A stretch of 64,000 nt of DNA, taken from Rhodospirillales bacterium (GTDB lineage: Bacteria > Pseudomonadota > Alphaproteobacteria > ATCC43930 > CGMCC-115725). Shown piece by piece: positions 50,472 through 59,039 of the stretch (positions are counted from its first letter, which is position 1; each line of letters starts with the position of its first letter). Position numbers and translations under genes: made by a program. The notes beneath the pieces are model-generated. The model worked only from the letters and a program-made list of their open reading frames with translations. It did not search any database and was not told the origin of the DNA. Location of the stretch: the NCBI GenBank assembly GCA_028288725.1, contig JAQGIC010000120.1, positions 1 through 64,000 on the forward strand, read 5' to 3'.

Positions 50472-51869
50472 CTAGAAGCGGATCGCGGTCTCGAAGATCA
50501 ACGCGGTGGAGTTGGAGTTCTTCGCGTAGATGTTCTGAACGCCGCCGGCCAACGGAACGTACTTGCCGTTGGCGTCGTAGAGCGCTTCCTGCAGCATGCC
50601 GATCAGAGCGACGCCCGGTCCGACGGCGTAGGCGCCGCCGACCTGGATTTCGTCCTGGATCGCGGCCCGCTTCACGTTCGGATCACCGGTGATGCCTTCG
50701 AACTCGCCGCGAGACCATTCAGCGCCCAACCGGATCGCGCCCACGGTGTAGGACACGTTCAGATCGACCTGCTTGTTGACCATTTCATTGGTCTTCTGCA
50801 CGAAGGTGGTCGCCTCGCCGGCAGCGTTGAACGCCGTTGCCGTCTGCGCGCCGACGAAGAGGCCGCCCGGCATGCCGACCGACTGCTCGTAGTTGACACC
50901 CAGTTCGAACGGGCCGTAATCGACCTGCATACCCGCGTTATAGACGTGCGGATCGGCATTCTGCGTGCCGTCGGAGCCGAGGATCGAGCACTGCGCCTGG
51001 GTCGCGTTCTGGCCGAGACCGATCGTGACGCCTGAGCTGACGCCGCACTTACGGCTGGCCGACGAGTAACCGAGCGTGCCGACGACCTTCGTCGGGCCGA
51101 AATTCCCGGTCCACTGACCCGCAACCGAGTAGTAGTTATAGGCCGTCTCGTTGTTCAGGTAGCTGGGCGTCAGACCGTTGGTGATCCGGTCGGTCAGGCC
51201 GCTGTTGTCGCCGACGTTGCCCGGGCCGTAGGTGTGGCCGCCGTTCTTGTCAGGCGTGAAGCTGGCGCTCAACTGGAAGCCCATGATCGTCGGGCTGTAG
51301 TAGGCGACCTTGGTGCCGCGACCGTCGAGATTGAGGGTCGTGAAGTTATAGACCGGCGTGTTCAGCCACTGAAGCGAGGCCGAGTTGGCGCCGAGGTAGC
51401 CGTCGCCGTTGGCGGCGCCGGCGTTGTTGCCGACCGCCACATTGCGGCGCACGTCGCTGTCGTCGCCGATGCGGAATTCGCCCCAGACGGCGGTGTTCTT
51501 CAGGTAGAGGTAGGAGTCCTTGATCGTCGTGTTGTTCGACGACTGGAAGCCGCTCGAGGTGTTCGCGGGCGCGTTCGGCGCGCTGAACGCGTTCAGGCGG
51601 GTAAAGACACCGGCGGTGACGCCGTTCGAGAACGTCGTCGACCCGATGAACCGGATCAGGAAGTAATCCTGAAACGAGATCGGGTTGCGCTTATACGCAA
51701 CGTCGCCCGGAGCGTCGTTCTGCTGAACGAACGCCCCGGCACCGGCATAGTACTGGCCGCCGATCTTGAACTGAACCGGCGTATCCGTCGTCGCCGTCTG
51801 AGCGAGGGCGCCGTTCGAAAAGAGACTGGCCGCAACCAGCGCGGACGTCCCCAATAGGAGCTTCTTCAT
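50472..51869 (-). CDS. Outer-membrane porin
   Basis: This 465-aa protein has a signal peptide (MKKLLLGTSALVAASLFSNG, cleaved near ALAQ) and a mature part made of alternating amphipathic strands rich in Gly, Asn, Tyr and Thr (FKIGGQYYAGAGAF, AYKRNPISFQDYFLIRFIG, YNYYSVAGQWTGNFGPTKVV). It ends IFETAIRF with the C-terminal Phe that BamA recognises. It resembles alphaproteobacterial trimeric general porins (Porin_4 type). A strong hairpin terminator follows the stop, which suits a highly expressed single gene. Confidence 0.92.
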   Translation of the reverse strand: MKKLLLGTSALVAASLFSNGALAQTATTDTPVQFKIGGQYYAGAGAFVQQNDAPGDVAYKRNPISFQDYFLIRFIGSTTFSNGVTAGVFTRLNAFSAPNAPANTSSGFQSSNNTTIKDSYLYLKNTAVWGEFRIGDDSDVRRNVAVGNNAGAANGDGYLGANSASLQWLNTPVYNFTTLNLDGRGTKVAYYSPTIMGFQLSASFTPDKNGGHTYGPGNVGDNSGLTDRITNGLTPSYLNNETAYNYYSVAGQWTGNFGPTKVVGTLGYSSASRKCGVSSGVTIGLGQNATQAQCSILGSDGTQNADPHVYNAGMQVDYGPFELGVNYEQSVGMPGGLFVGAQTATAFNAAGEATTFVQKTNEMVNKQVDLNVSYTVGAIRLGAEWSRGEFEGITGDPNVKRAAIQDEIQVGGAYAVGPGVALIGMLQEALYDANGKYVPLAGGVQNIYAKNSNSTALIFETAIRF

Positions 51870-52631
51870 AGTTGGTGGCAGCCTTCTAGCGCCCCGATTC
51901 CCACGAGAAAATCAGGTTGCCACGGCCAGCCCCCATGCCGGCCGCAGCACATATTCACCATCCCGAGCCGAAGGTACAAAATGGGTATGACAGGTCAAGC
52001 GGCCTGCGCTCGAAGGCGATGCCATTTTGAAACGCTGTTGCCCAGATGGCACAATTTCCCCAGTTACCTCTCCAGACTTTTTAAGTCTGATATGTTATCA
52101 AAACGATATTGGCGCCCCGGCCGCGATAGAGCGATACAGAGCCCCAGTTAACGGCGCCCGGCGTTCAATCACTCTCTGGCGCTAAGCTTCGGATATCAGG
52201 GCCGCCACTTGCGTCGCGGTTGTGAAATATCAGGAGCCTCTCGCGGGTTACTCGGGCTGCTCTTTTCAAGAGGGCAGTATCGGGTGCGACATACAGGCGC
52301 GGCGAAACCTCCCACCGCCCTGTCGAACACCCCGTCGCCGGCCATCCGCGCCCCATCGCGGATCGGCGGCGGGGGTTCACCCTTCATGCTTTTCCCTCCG
52401 CCGCATGGCGCCTGCGCCGTAGCCGGTCGGTACCCCAGCAAATCCGCACACGTGGGTCAGCCACGGCGTTCCGTCGGGCGCTGCAGCATTTGTCGCGCGA
52501 CAATCCGGCACCTTTGAGCCGGCGAGCTTCGGCCCTATTTGAGGTCGCAGCTTTTGCGCGTACGGAGACTGGGGAATGACGGCTGCCATGCTTTGGGTCC
52601 AGGTTTCTTACCGCGCCGGTGGTTTCTGAAG
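51870..52631. other. Long intergenic region between porin and LysR genes
   Basis: About 760 nt without a gene I can support. The part next to the porin is relatively AT-rich and probably holds its promoter; TTGACC on the minus strand near 51996-51991 is a possible -35 element. AGACTT-TTT-AAGTCT (52074-52088) is a perfect palindrome. Further right, a 63-codon minus-strand frame with a good GGAGG site begins at 52387, but its composition looks non-coding. A porin of this kind often has regulatory leader sequence or a small RNA in such a gap; I see no clear one. Confidence 0.45.
52074..52088. promoter_or_regulatory. Palindrome upstream of porin gene
   Basis: AGACTT (52074-52079), TTT, AAGTCT (52083-52088) is a perfect 6-bp inverted repeat in an AT-rich patch about 205 nt upstream of the porin start. 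It may bind a regulator of the porin; evidence is limited to symmetry and position. Confidence 0.3.
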
Positions 52632-53543
52632 ATGGAAATCCGGCACCTGCGTTATTTCGTGGCAGTGGCCGAAGAACTGAGCTTCAGCCGGGCCGCCCAG
52701 CGTCTGCACATCGCCCAGCCGCCGCTCAGCCAACAGATCCGGCATCTGGAGGCCGAACTGGGGTTTCAACTCATCGCGCGGGATACCAGGCCGCTGCGCC
52801 TGACCGAGGCCGGTCGATTCTTCAAGAGCGAGGCGCTGGATATTCTGTCCCGGGTCGAGGAAGCCACGGCGGGCGCCCGGCGCATCGGCCGCGGGCAGAG
52901 CGGCTGGCTCGGCGTCGGCTATATCGGCTCGGCGATGAACGAGCTGTTGCCGCCGGTCGTGCGTCGATTCCACCGCGACCATCCTGGCGTCGCGCTCCAG
53001 CTGTTCGAAATGCTGTACGAGGAGCAGGCTTCCGCTCTGCTGGATCGGCGCATTCACCTCGGCCTGTCCCGTGCCTCCCTCGGTGTCGATAGCCTCGTCG
53101 AGGAAGTGCTGTACGAAGAGGCCATGATGGTCGCGGTTCCGACCAGCCATCCGCTCGCCGGCCGGTCCGACGTGCTGGTGGCGGATCTGGCGCCGGAGCC
53201 GATCGTGCACTACGCCGGTCGCCCGTCCCGCGGCGTCGAAAGCGACTATCTGCTGGCGGTGTTCCGGGCCGCCGGTGTCGAGCCCAAGATCGCGGTCGAG
53301 GCCAAGAACGTCGAATCGGCGCTGGGCCTGGTCGCCGCGGGGCTCGGCCTCTCCATCGTGGCCGCCAGTTTCACCCACGGGCAGCGTCCGGGGGTTCGTT
53401 TCCTGGTGCTCGGCGGCGAGAGTCCGTCCGTGCCGATGCGGGCGGTCTATCCGTCGCAGGAGCCGTCTCACCTGCTTCGGGCCTTCCTGGCGATCGTGCG
53501 CGAGGAAGCAGCATCGCTCTCGGGCGTCGCCCACGCCGCGTGA
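52632..53543 (+). CDS. LysR-family transcriptional regulator
   Basis: This 303-aa protein starts MEIRHLRYFVAVAEELSFSR with the winged helix in residues 1-62 (AAQRLHIAQPPLSQQIRHLE) and an effector-binding domain from about 90 (GWLGVGYIGSAMNELLPPVV). The HTH sequence is of the CatR/BenM-like type. ATG at 52632 is fixed by the conserved N-terminus. It diverges from the porin across a 760-nt gap; its other neighbour is a broken cupin gene, so its target is unclear. Confidence 0.92.
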   Translation: MEIRHLRYFVAVAEELSFSRAAQRLHIAQPPLSQQIRHLEAELGFQLIARDTRPLRLTEAGRFFKSEALDILSRVEEATAGARRIGRGQSGWLGVGYIGSAMNELLPPVVRRFHRDHPGVALQLFEMLYEEQASALLDRRIHLGLSRASLGVDSLVEEVLYEEAMMVAVPTSHPLAGRSDVLVADLAPEPIVHYAGRPSRGVESDYLLAVFRAAGVEPKIAVEAKNVESALGLVAAGLGLSIVAASFTHGQRPGVRFLVLGGESPSVPMRAVYPSQEPSHLLRAFLAIVREEAASLSGVAHAA

Positions 53544-53607
53544 CATTGCTCGTCTTCGTGGCATGATCCGGCAAGGGGAATGTCGGCGGCCGGGAGGAGA
53601 CGAGGAA

Positions 53608-53750
53608 ATGCCTGAGACCGTTGCGGTTCGGCAGGCGGGAGCGAGCGTCTATCAGCCGCCCCGCAGCGCCATCGCGAGATCGCCCATTCCGCAGATCTGG
53701 AAATCCTGGAAATCACCGCGCCGACGGAATTTCCGATCATGACCGGCTAG
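53608..53750 (+). pseudogene. Remnant of a cupin-domain gene, truncated and frameshifted
   Basis: A frame with GAGGA upstream starts MPETVAVRQAGASVYQPP, then changes register: the second frame reads RHREIAHSADLEILEITAPT and ends EFPIMTG with TAG at 53748. Together this matches the C-terminal end of small cupins (A-G-x-x-V-x-Q-P-P-x-x-R-H-R-E-I-A-H-S-x-D-L-E-x-L-E-I). About one base has been lost near 53664-53672, and the N-terminal two thirds of the cupin are missing. The 44-aa product of the open frame is unlikely to function. Confidence 0.65.
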
Positions 53751-53810
53751 CGGGGGCAACCAAACGCGCTCCGGACGATTGATCATCCCGATCAGATGCA
53801 GGAATTCGAC

Positions 53811-54617
53811 ATGTCCCAACACGCGACGCCCAGGATCCGCATCGGCATCGGCGGCTGGACCTTCGAACCATGGCGCGGCAGCTTCTATCCGGCCGATCTG
53901 GCCCAGAAGCGCGAGCTGGAATATGCCAGCGGCAAGCTGACCTCGATCGAGGTCAACGGCACCTACTACGGCTCGCAAAAGCCGGAGACCTTCGCCAAAT
54001 GGCATGACGAGACGCCGGACGACTTCGTTTTTTCCCTCAAGGGACCGCGCTTTGCGACCAACCGGCGCGTGCTGGCCGAGGCGGGGGAGTCGATCGAACG
54101 GTTTCTCATGAGCGGCATCGTCGAACTGAGGGCCAAGCTAGGTCCGATCAATTGGCAGTTCATGGCCACCAAGAAATTCGATCAGGACGATTTCGAGGCG
54201 TTCCTGAAGCTGCTGCCGCACACGATCGAGGGCCATCCGATCCGGCATGCGGTCGAGGTGCGGCATGAGAGTTTCAAGGCGCCGGAATTCGTGGCGCTCG
54301 CGCGCCGGCACCAGGTCGCGATAGTGCTCGCCGGCGATAGCGAATTTCCCCAGATCGCCGATCTGACGGCGCCGTTCGTCTATGCGCGCATCATGGGCAC
54401 GACCGAGGCGGAGGAGACCGGCTATTCCTCGGCCGATCTCGATCTCTGGGTCGAGCGCGCGCGGCGACTGGCGGAGGGCAGGATCCCCGACGGGCTGGAA
54501 ACGGTCGAGGGGTCACCGGCCACCGCCGCGGAGCGGGAGGTGTTTCTCTATGTCATCAGCGGCTTCAAGCCCCGCAACCCGGCGGTGGCCATGGCGCTGA
54601 TCGACCGGCTCGGCTGA
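53811..54617 (+). CDS. DUF72 (YecE-like) TIM-barrel protein
   Basis: This 268-aa protein has the DUF72 pattern: RIRIGIGGWTFEPWRGSFYP, ELEYASGKLTSIEVNGTYYG, FVFSLKGPRFATNRR, RHAVEVRHESF and FVYARIMGTTE. The fold is a TIM barrel of unknown biochemical function. ATG at 53811 has AGGA at 6 nt; ATG at 53796 is also in frame. It is followed after 3 nt by the DUF1810 gene, and the two plus the cupin gene form an apparent operon. Confidence 0.88.
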   Translation: MSQHATPRIRIGIGGWTFEPWRGSFYPADLAQKRELEYASGKLTSIEVNGTYYGSQKPETFAKWHDETPDDFVFSLKGPRFATNRRVLAEAGESIERFLMSGIVELRAKLGPINWQFMATKKFDQDDFEAFLKLLPHTIEGHPIRHAVEVRHESFKAPEFVALARRHQVAIVLAGDSEFPQIADLTAPFVYARIMGTTEAEETGYSSADLDLWVERARRLAEGRIPDGLETVEGSPATAAEREVFLYVISGFKPRNPAVAMALIDRLG

Positions 54618-54620
54618 TCG

Positions 54621-55043
54621 ATGCCGTTCGACCTCGATCGTTTCGTCCAGGCGCAGGAGCCGGTCCTGCCGGCGGTTCGGCACGAGTTGGGCGAGGGGCG
54701 GAAGCGGACGCATTGGATGTGGTTCGTGTTCCCGCAGCTGGCCGGCCTCGGCCATAGCGCGATGGCCCGGCGCTACGCGATCGCCTCGCTGGACGAGGCG
54801 CGGGCGTATCTCCGGCATCCGGTCCTGGGGCCGCGGCTGATCGAATGCACCGGCCTGGTCAATCGGGTGGAGGGACGCTCGATCCATCAGATCCTGGGCA
54901 GCCCGGACGATCTGAAGTTCCGGTCCTCGATGACCCTGTTCGCGGCGGCCGACGGCGAGGCGATCTTCCAAGACGCCTTGGCGAAATATTTCGGCGGTGT
55001 GCCCGACGCCTTGACGATCGAAGCGCTGGGCCGGCGGCCATGA
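54621..55043 (+). CDS. DUF1810 family protein
   Basis: This 140-aa protein reads [20 protein letters not shown], then [20 protein letters not shown] and [20 protein letters not shown], the full signature of DUF1810 (once called calpastatin-like). The family is cytoplasmic and all-helical; a role in nucleotide or stress metabolism has been suggested for relatives but none is certain. It overlaps the start of the cupin gene (ATGA at 55040). Confidence 0.88.
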   Translation: MPFDLDRFVQAQEPVLPAVRHELGEGRKRTHWMWFVFPQLAGLGHSAMARRYAIASLDEARAYLRHPVLGPRLIECTGLVNRVEGRSIHQILGSPDDLKFRSSMTLFAAADGEAIFQDALAKYFGGVPDALTIEALGRRP

Positions 55044-55537
55044 CCCCGGAAACCCTGGTGCTCGAATCCAACGATTGGGTGCCGAACAATCCCGCCCTGC
55101 CGGTGCTGCTGTATCGAAGCGTTCTGGCCGGAGCCGATCCGGCCGCCGGTTTCGAGGCGCTGTTCGCCCGGAATGGGTGGCCGGCGCAATGGCGCGACGG
55201 GGTCTATCGCTATCATCACTATCATTCGACCGCGCATGAGGTCCTGGGTGTCGCCGCCGGCTCGGCGCGCCTGATGCTGGGCGGTCCGGGCGGTCACGAA
55301 GTGACGGTCGCGGCCGGCGACGCCCTCCTGCTGCCGGCCGGCACCGGCCATTGCCGGATCGAGGCCACGACGGATTTTCTGGTCGTGGGCGCCTATCCGT
55401 CCGGCCAGAGTTTCGATATCCGTCGCAGCGCGCCGACCCGGCAGATGGTCCGCGCCATCGCCGCGCTGGGCGTCCCCGATACCGATCCGGTCGGCGGCCG
55501 GAATGGGGCGCTGACGCGTCTGTGGCATCGCCACTGA
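55040..55537 (+). CDS. Cupin-domain protein
   Basis: This 165-aa protein has a single cupin barrel with the metal motif [20 protein letters not shown] (about residues 56-75), [20 protein letters not shown] and [19 protein letters not shown] with the fourth ligand His. The opening [20 protein letters not shown] is common to a group of uncharacterised cupins. A dioxygenase or isomerase activity is possible. ATG overlaps the DUF1810 stop. Confidence 0.85.
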   Translation: MTPETLVLESNDWVPNNPALPVLLYRSVLAGADPAAGFEALFARNGWPAQWRDGVYRYHHYHSTAHEVLGVAAGSARLMLGGPGGHEVTVAAGDALLLPAGTGHCRIEATTDFLVVGAYPSGQSFDIRRSAPTRQMVRAIAALGVPDTDPVGGRNGALTRLWHRH

Positions 55538-55624
55538 GATCATCTGGCGGCCGAGGGCTCCGGACGAGGAACTTCGCGCGGGAGCCGGCTGTTTTCCGGG
55601 GAGAATCACAGCCGTGACCGCTCA

Positions 55625-57118
55625 ATGCCCAATTCCGTCGCCCTGAAACAAGATCGCCGGCAGATCCTGGCGCCTCCCCGGAACTGCTGGCGGCTCAGCC
55701 GCGCCGGCCGGGCGGCGCTGCTGACCAACGCCGACTATTTCCGGCGGCTGGCGGATTGCATGCGACGGGCCCGGCATCGCATCCTGCTGATCGGTTGGGA
55801 CCTGGACGCGGCGCTGGTGCTCGACCCGCACGGCTCAGGGCCGGGCGCATTGCCGCTGACGCAGTTCCTGGCGGCGCTGCTGGACCTGCGGCCCGGTCTG
55901 GAAATCCGCTTTCTCCTGTGGGACCGAACCGTTTTCTACGGCGGCAACCGGCGGTCGTCCGCGGCACTCCACGCGTTGAGCAAACGGTATCCGGCATTTC
56001 GATATCATTTCACGCCGGCGCCGCTGGCCTGCTCCCATCACGCCAAACTGGTGGCGATCGATGACGGCCTCGCCTTCGTGGGCGGGATCGATCTGGCCGG
56101 AGATCGATGGGACCGGATCGACCATCCGCCGTCCCATCCGGCCCGGACCACGCCGGACGGGGATGCCTATGGCCCGACCCACGACTTGCAGATGCTGGTC
56201 GCCGGACCGGCCGCCGCCGATTTGAGCGCCTATGCCGCCCAGCGCTGGTCCGAGGCAACCGGCGACCCGGCGCCGCCGGCGGAGCCGGGTCCCGCGGACT
56301 GGCCCGACGATCTTGCGCCGGACTTTACCGACATTCCCGCCGGCATCGCGCGAACCCTGCCGCAGGCGGCGATCCGCGAGGTCGAGACGCTCAATCACGA
56401 CGCCCTGGCGGCGGCGCGCCACTGCATCTATCTGGAGGCGCAATATCTGACGGCGTCGTCGATCGGCGACAGTCTGGTCCGCCAGCTGGAACGGCCCGAC
56501 GGCCCGGAGATCGTCATCGTCGTGACCCGCACGTCCCATGGGATGCTGGAACAGTTCGCCATGGACAACAATCGGGACCGGTTGCTGCGCCGGCTGGCCG
56601 CGGCCGATCGCTGGGGTCGTCTGCGGGTCTATTATCCCATAGTGGAGGACGGCGACAGACGGGTCGAGGTGAAGATCCACGCCAAGCTGGTCGTGATCGA
56701 CGATCGTTTGTTGCGCGTCGGCTCGTCCAACCTCAACAACCGGTCGATGGCAGTCGATAGCGAATGCGATCTCGCGCTCGAGGCCGCAGGCGAGGCGCAT
56801 CGCGAACGGATCCGGGCCCTGCGCAACCGCCTGATCGCCGAACAGCTGCATCAGCCGGCCGCGACGGTGGCGGCGGCCTTCCGTCGAATGACGTCGGTGA
56901 TATCGGTGATCGAGATGCTGAATGGTGCCGGCTATCTCCAGCCGCTGGAAATATCGCCGGACGGACCGGACACGCCCATGCCCGGAACCGCGGTGCTCGA
57001 CCCGAACGAACCGCCGACGCTCGGGCACCTATGGTGCGAGGTGGTTCCGGGCGGGGCGCACGCGCTGCTTCACTTCGGTGCCGGCGAGCAGCAGGCAGCC
57101 GAGGGCGAGCGGGAGTAG
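55625..57118 (+). CDS. Phospholipase D-like protein (cardiolipin synthase-like)
   Basis: This 497-aa protein has two HKD motifs: H139-x-K141-x4-D146 in HHAKLVAIDDGLAFVGGIDL, and H352-x-K354-x4-D359 in HAKLVVIDDRLLRVGSSNLN. The spacing is that of phospholipase D and bacterial cardiolipin synthases. It has no N-terminal membrane helices, unlike classical Cls. The last about 30 codons overlap, on the other strand, the end of the UPF0104-like gene by 90 nt. Its tail after residue 465 is unusual for the family, so the stop may have been moved by read-in to the neighbour. Confidence 0.88.
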   Translation: MPNSVALKQDRRQILAPPRNCWRLSRAGRAALLTNADYFRRLADCMRRARHRILLIGWDLDAALVLDPHGSGPGALPLTQFLAALLDLRPGLEIRFLLWDRTVFYGGNRRSSAALHALSKRYPAFRYHFTPAPLACSHHAKLVAIDDGLAFVGGIDLAGDRWDRIDHPPSHPARTTPDGDAYGPTHDLQMLVAGPAAADLSAYAAQRWSEATGDPAPPAEPGPADWPDDLAPDFTDIPAGIARTLPQAAIREVETLNHDALAAARHCIYLEAQYLTASSIGDSLVRQLERPDGPEIVIVVTRTSHGMLEQFAMDNNRDRLLRRLAAADRWGRLRVYYPIVEDGDRRVEVKIHAKLVVIDDRLLRVGSSNLNNRSMAVDSECDLALEAAGEAHRERIRALRNRLIAEQLHQPAATVAAAFRRMTSVISVIEMLNGAGYLQPLEISPDGPDTPMPGTAVLDPNEPPTLGHLWCEVVPGGAHALLHFGAGEQQAAEGERE

Positions 57119-57973
57119 GTAATAGATGATCCGGAACGCGATCAACGGTCCGATCAGGTTGACGTCGGGCAGCAGGCTCACGATCACCGCTTCGAGCACG
57201 CCCAGCCCGCCGGGCACATGGGTGATGAGCGCCGCCAGATTGCCCAGCACATAGGCCGCGGCCACGCTCTGATAATCGATCGGAGCCGCCGCGCCGAGCA
57301 CGAAATAGAGCGCGCCCGCGACCAGGATATAGTTCAGCAGGCCCAGCCCGATCTGCGCCGCCGCGATGCCGGGCGTCGGCAGGCGGAGGCGGAACGGCCA
57401 GGGGTGGATCTTGAAACTGCCGCGCACTGTCGCCGCCAGGGTCAGGTACGCTGCCGGCGCAGCCAGGCAGCCGATGCCGGCCGCCAGGATGGTCGGCGCG
57501 GACAGGTGCAGCAGCTTTCCGGTCAGGCCCGGCTGCGTCAGCAGCGCCAGTCCGCCGAGCGAGGCCTCTCCCAACGCCACCGTGACCGCCGACAGGACGA
57601 CGACCACGCCGATCTGGCCCGGATCGAGGCCGTTCTCGGCATAATAGCGATAGCGGATCGCCCCGCTGCTCAAGGGCGCGAACCCGACCGTATGGCCGAT
57701 CGACACGCTGAGGAACGAGGCGAGCGCCACGCGCCGATACGGCACGCTGCCGCCGGCATAGGCGACACCCAGCCAGTCGAATCCGGTCAGCACCGCGTAG
57801 CTGGCGGCGGTGCAGAGGCCGGCCGCCGCGAAGCGCCAGGGCCTGATCCCGGCGAGCGACGACGCGATCTGGGCCCAGGTGAACTGCCGCAGCACAAGCG
57901 CGACGATGCCGAGCGCCACCAGCGCCAAAAGACAGGTCGCGATCGTGCTCCAGCGGCGCCAGTTCACCCGCAT
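57029..57973 (-). CDS. UPF0104/lysylphosphatidylglycerol synthase-like membrane protein
   Basis: This 314-aa protein has about eight hydrophobic segments and the family motifs LRQFTWAQIASSLAGIRPWR, FLSVSIGHTVGFAPLSSGAIR, RYRYYAENGLDPGQIGVVVV and HVPGGLGVLEAVIVSLLPDV. It matches the membrane half of MprF-like proteins (YbhN group) without the transferase domain. ATG at 57973 overlaps the stop of the upstream nuclease-like gene (TGATG). Its 3' end overlaps the converging phospholipase D-like gene by 90 nt. Confidence 0.88.
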   Translation of the reverse strand: MRVNWRRWSTIATCLLALVALGIVALVLRQFTWAQIASSLAGIRPWRFAAAGLCTAASYAVLTGFDWLGVAYAGGSVPYRRVALASFLSVSIGHTVGFAPLSSGAIRYRYYAENGLDPGQIGVVVVLSAVTVALGEASLGGLALLTQPGLTGKLLHLSAPTILAAGIGCLAAPAAYLTLAATVRGSFKIHPWPFRLRLPTPGIAAAQIGLGLLNYILVAGALYFVLGAAAPIDYQSVAAAYVLGNLAALITHVPGGLGVLEAVIVSLLPDVNLIGPLIAFRIIYYLLPLALGCLLLAGTEVKQRVRPARNHLAP

Positions 57974-58671
57974 CACGCGGTCTTCCACTGCAGTAGCGCG
58001 CGGACCGGCAGATGGTCGGACGCGATGCGGGCGAGCGGCGATCCGTGCGACCGCACGTCGACCAACGCGGCGGCGCCGGTTGCCAGAATGCGATCGAGCG
58101 CGAAGAGGGGGCTTCGTGCCGGGAAGGTCGGCGGGGCCGGCGCCGGGTGAAACAGTTTGCGCAAGATCCTAAGGTTGCGCGATCCGGGCCGCCATTCGTT
58201 GAAATCGCCGAGCAGCACCGTGGTTTCGCCGGGCTCCGTCGCCAGGATCGTCATCAGCGCGTCGATCTGCCGACGGCGCTCCGGCCCCCGCAGACCCAGA
58301 TGGGTGCTGATCACCCGCAATGGCCGCCGTTCCTCCATCTCGAGATCTATGTCGATCGCGCCGCGCGGTTCGTGCCGATCGACGCTGAGATCGTGCAGGC
58401 GCACATTGATGGCTGGGCGGCGCGACAGCAGCGCATTGCCATAGCTGCGCCGCTGGGTGCGCAGGCTGATGCCCAAGGTGCAAAAATAGCCCAGCGTCTC
58501 GGCCAGATAGGCCCATTGGTCGAGGGCGCCGAAGCGATGTTGCGCCTCCACTTCCTGCAGCGCCAGCACATCGGCGTCGAGTTCGCGGATGACCGCCACG
58601 ATGCGATCTGGTGCCATGATTCGGTCTCGGCCGACGCAGCTATGGATATTGTAGCTGGCGACGATCGCCAT
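57973..58671 (-). CDS. Endonuclease/exonuclease/phosphatase family protein
   Basis: This 232-aa protein has the full set of EEP motifs: VASYNIHSCVGRDRI, DVLALQEVE (metal Glu), RVISTHLGLRGPERR, TVLLGDFNEW and SDHLPVRALL at the C-terminus (catalytic His). In this neighbourhood such proteins are usually phosphodiesterases acting on lipid head groups and not nucleases. It overlaps the UPF0104-like gene by TGATG and lies 2 nt after the 74-aa gene. Confidence 0.9.
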   Translation of the reverse strand: MAIVASYNIHSCVGRDRIMAPDRIVAVIRELDADVLALQEVEAQHRFGALDQWAYLAETLGYFCTLGISLRTQRRSYGNALLSRRPAINVRLHDLSVDRHEPRGAIDIDLEMEERRPLRVISTHLGLRGPERRRQIDALMTILATEPGETTVLLGDFNEWRPGSRNLRILRKLFHPAPAPPTFPARSPLFALDRILATGAAALVDVRSHGSPLARIASDHLPVRALLQWKTA

Positions 58672-58673
58672 CT

Positions 58674-58898
58674 TTATGCGACGCCGCCGGCCTCGCTCGT
58701 CTTCTTGCCCCGGCCGGGGCGAATGCCGCCGACCCGGTCGATATCGGCATCCGCCGGCGATCGGGTCGTCCCGCCGGTCTGGCTCGGTTCGACATTCTCC
58801 GCGCCCGCGCGCGTTCCGCCGAAGCGGTCGGCACCGCCGGCATCCTTGGCGCCCGGCTGCGGGTGATTGCCGGTATGCTGCTGACGCGACTTTTCCAT
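58674..58898 (-). CDS. Hypothetical hydrophilic protein, 74 aa
   Basis: I do not recognise a family. ATG at 58898 has GGAG 7 nt upstream. The product starts MEKSRQQHTGNHPQPGAKDA and is rich in Gly, Arg, Asp and Pro without hydrophobic segments, so it is probably disordered. Close packing before the EEP gene (2 nt) and the good ribosome site support a real gene. It opens a three-gene operon that begins right after the hairpin repeat at 58912-58947. Confidence 0.55.
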   Translation of the reverse strand: MEKSRQQHTGNHPQPGAKDAGGADRFGGTRAGAENVEPSQTGGTTRSPADADIDRVGGIRPGRGKKTSEAGGVA

Positions 58899-58911
58899 GT
58901 CCGATCTCCTA

Positions 58912-58947
58912 GAGCCTGGTTCGACTACGGGTAATCGAACCAGGCTC
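58912..58947. repeat. Hairpin repeat, copy 2
   Basis: GAGCCTGGTTCGA (58912-58924) and TCGAACCAGGCTC (58935-58947) form a perfect 13-bp stem with a 10-nt loop, followed by GTTATTGGCGCGA at about 58951-58963. Compared with copy 1 (45469-45501), one base pair differs in a compensated way (A-T against C-G), and the flank is shared. It sits 14 nt before the 74-aa gene on the leftward side. Confidence 0.75.
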
Positions 58948-59039
58948 GGATGTTATTGGCGCGAACTACCGCCCCGAGGGTGTTGCCTTCGGCGCTGGTC
59001 TCTGACCGGCTCAAACACGGGGCGGGCCCTTTCCGATCC

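Noticed and set aside
52196-52387. 63-codon minus-strand frame with GGAGG site
   Set aside because: Composition is Pro/Arg/Ser-rich without folding pattern, and no operon context; the ribosome-site match is likely chance in GC-rich DNA.
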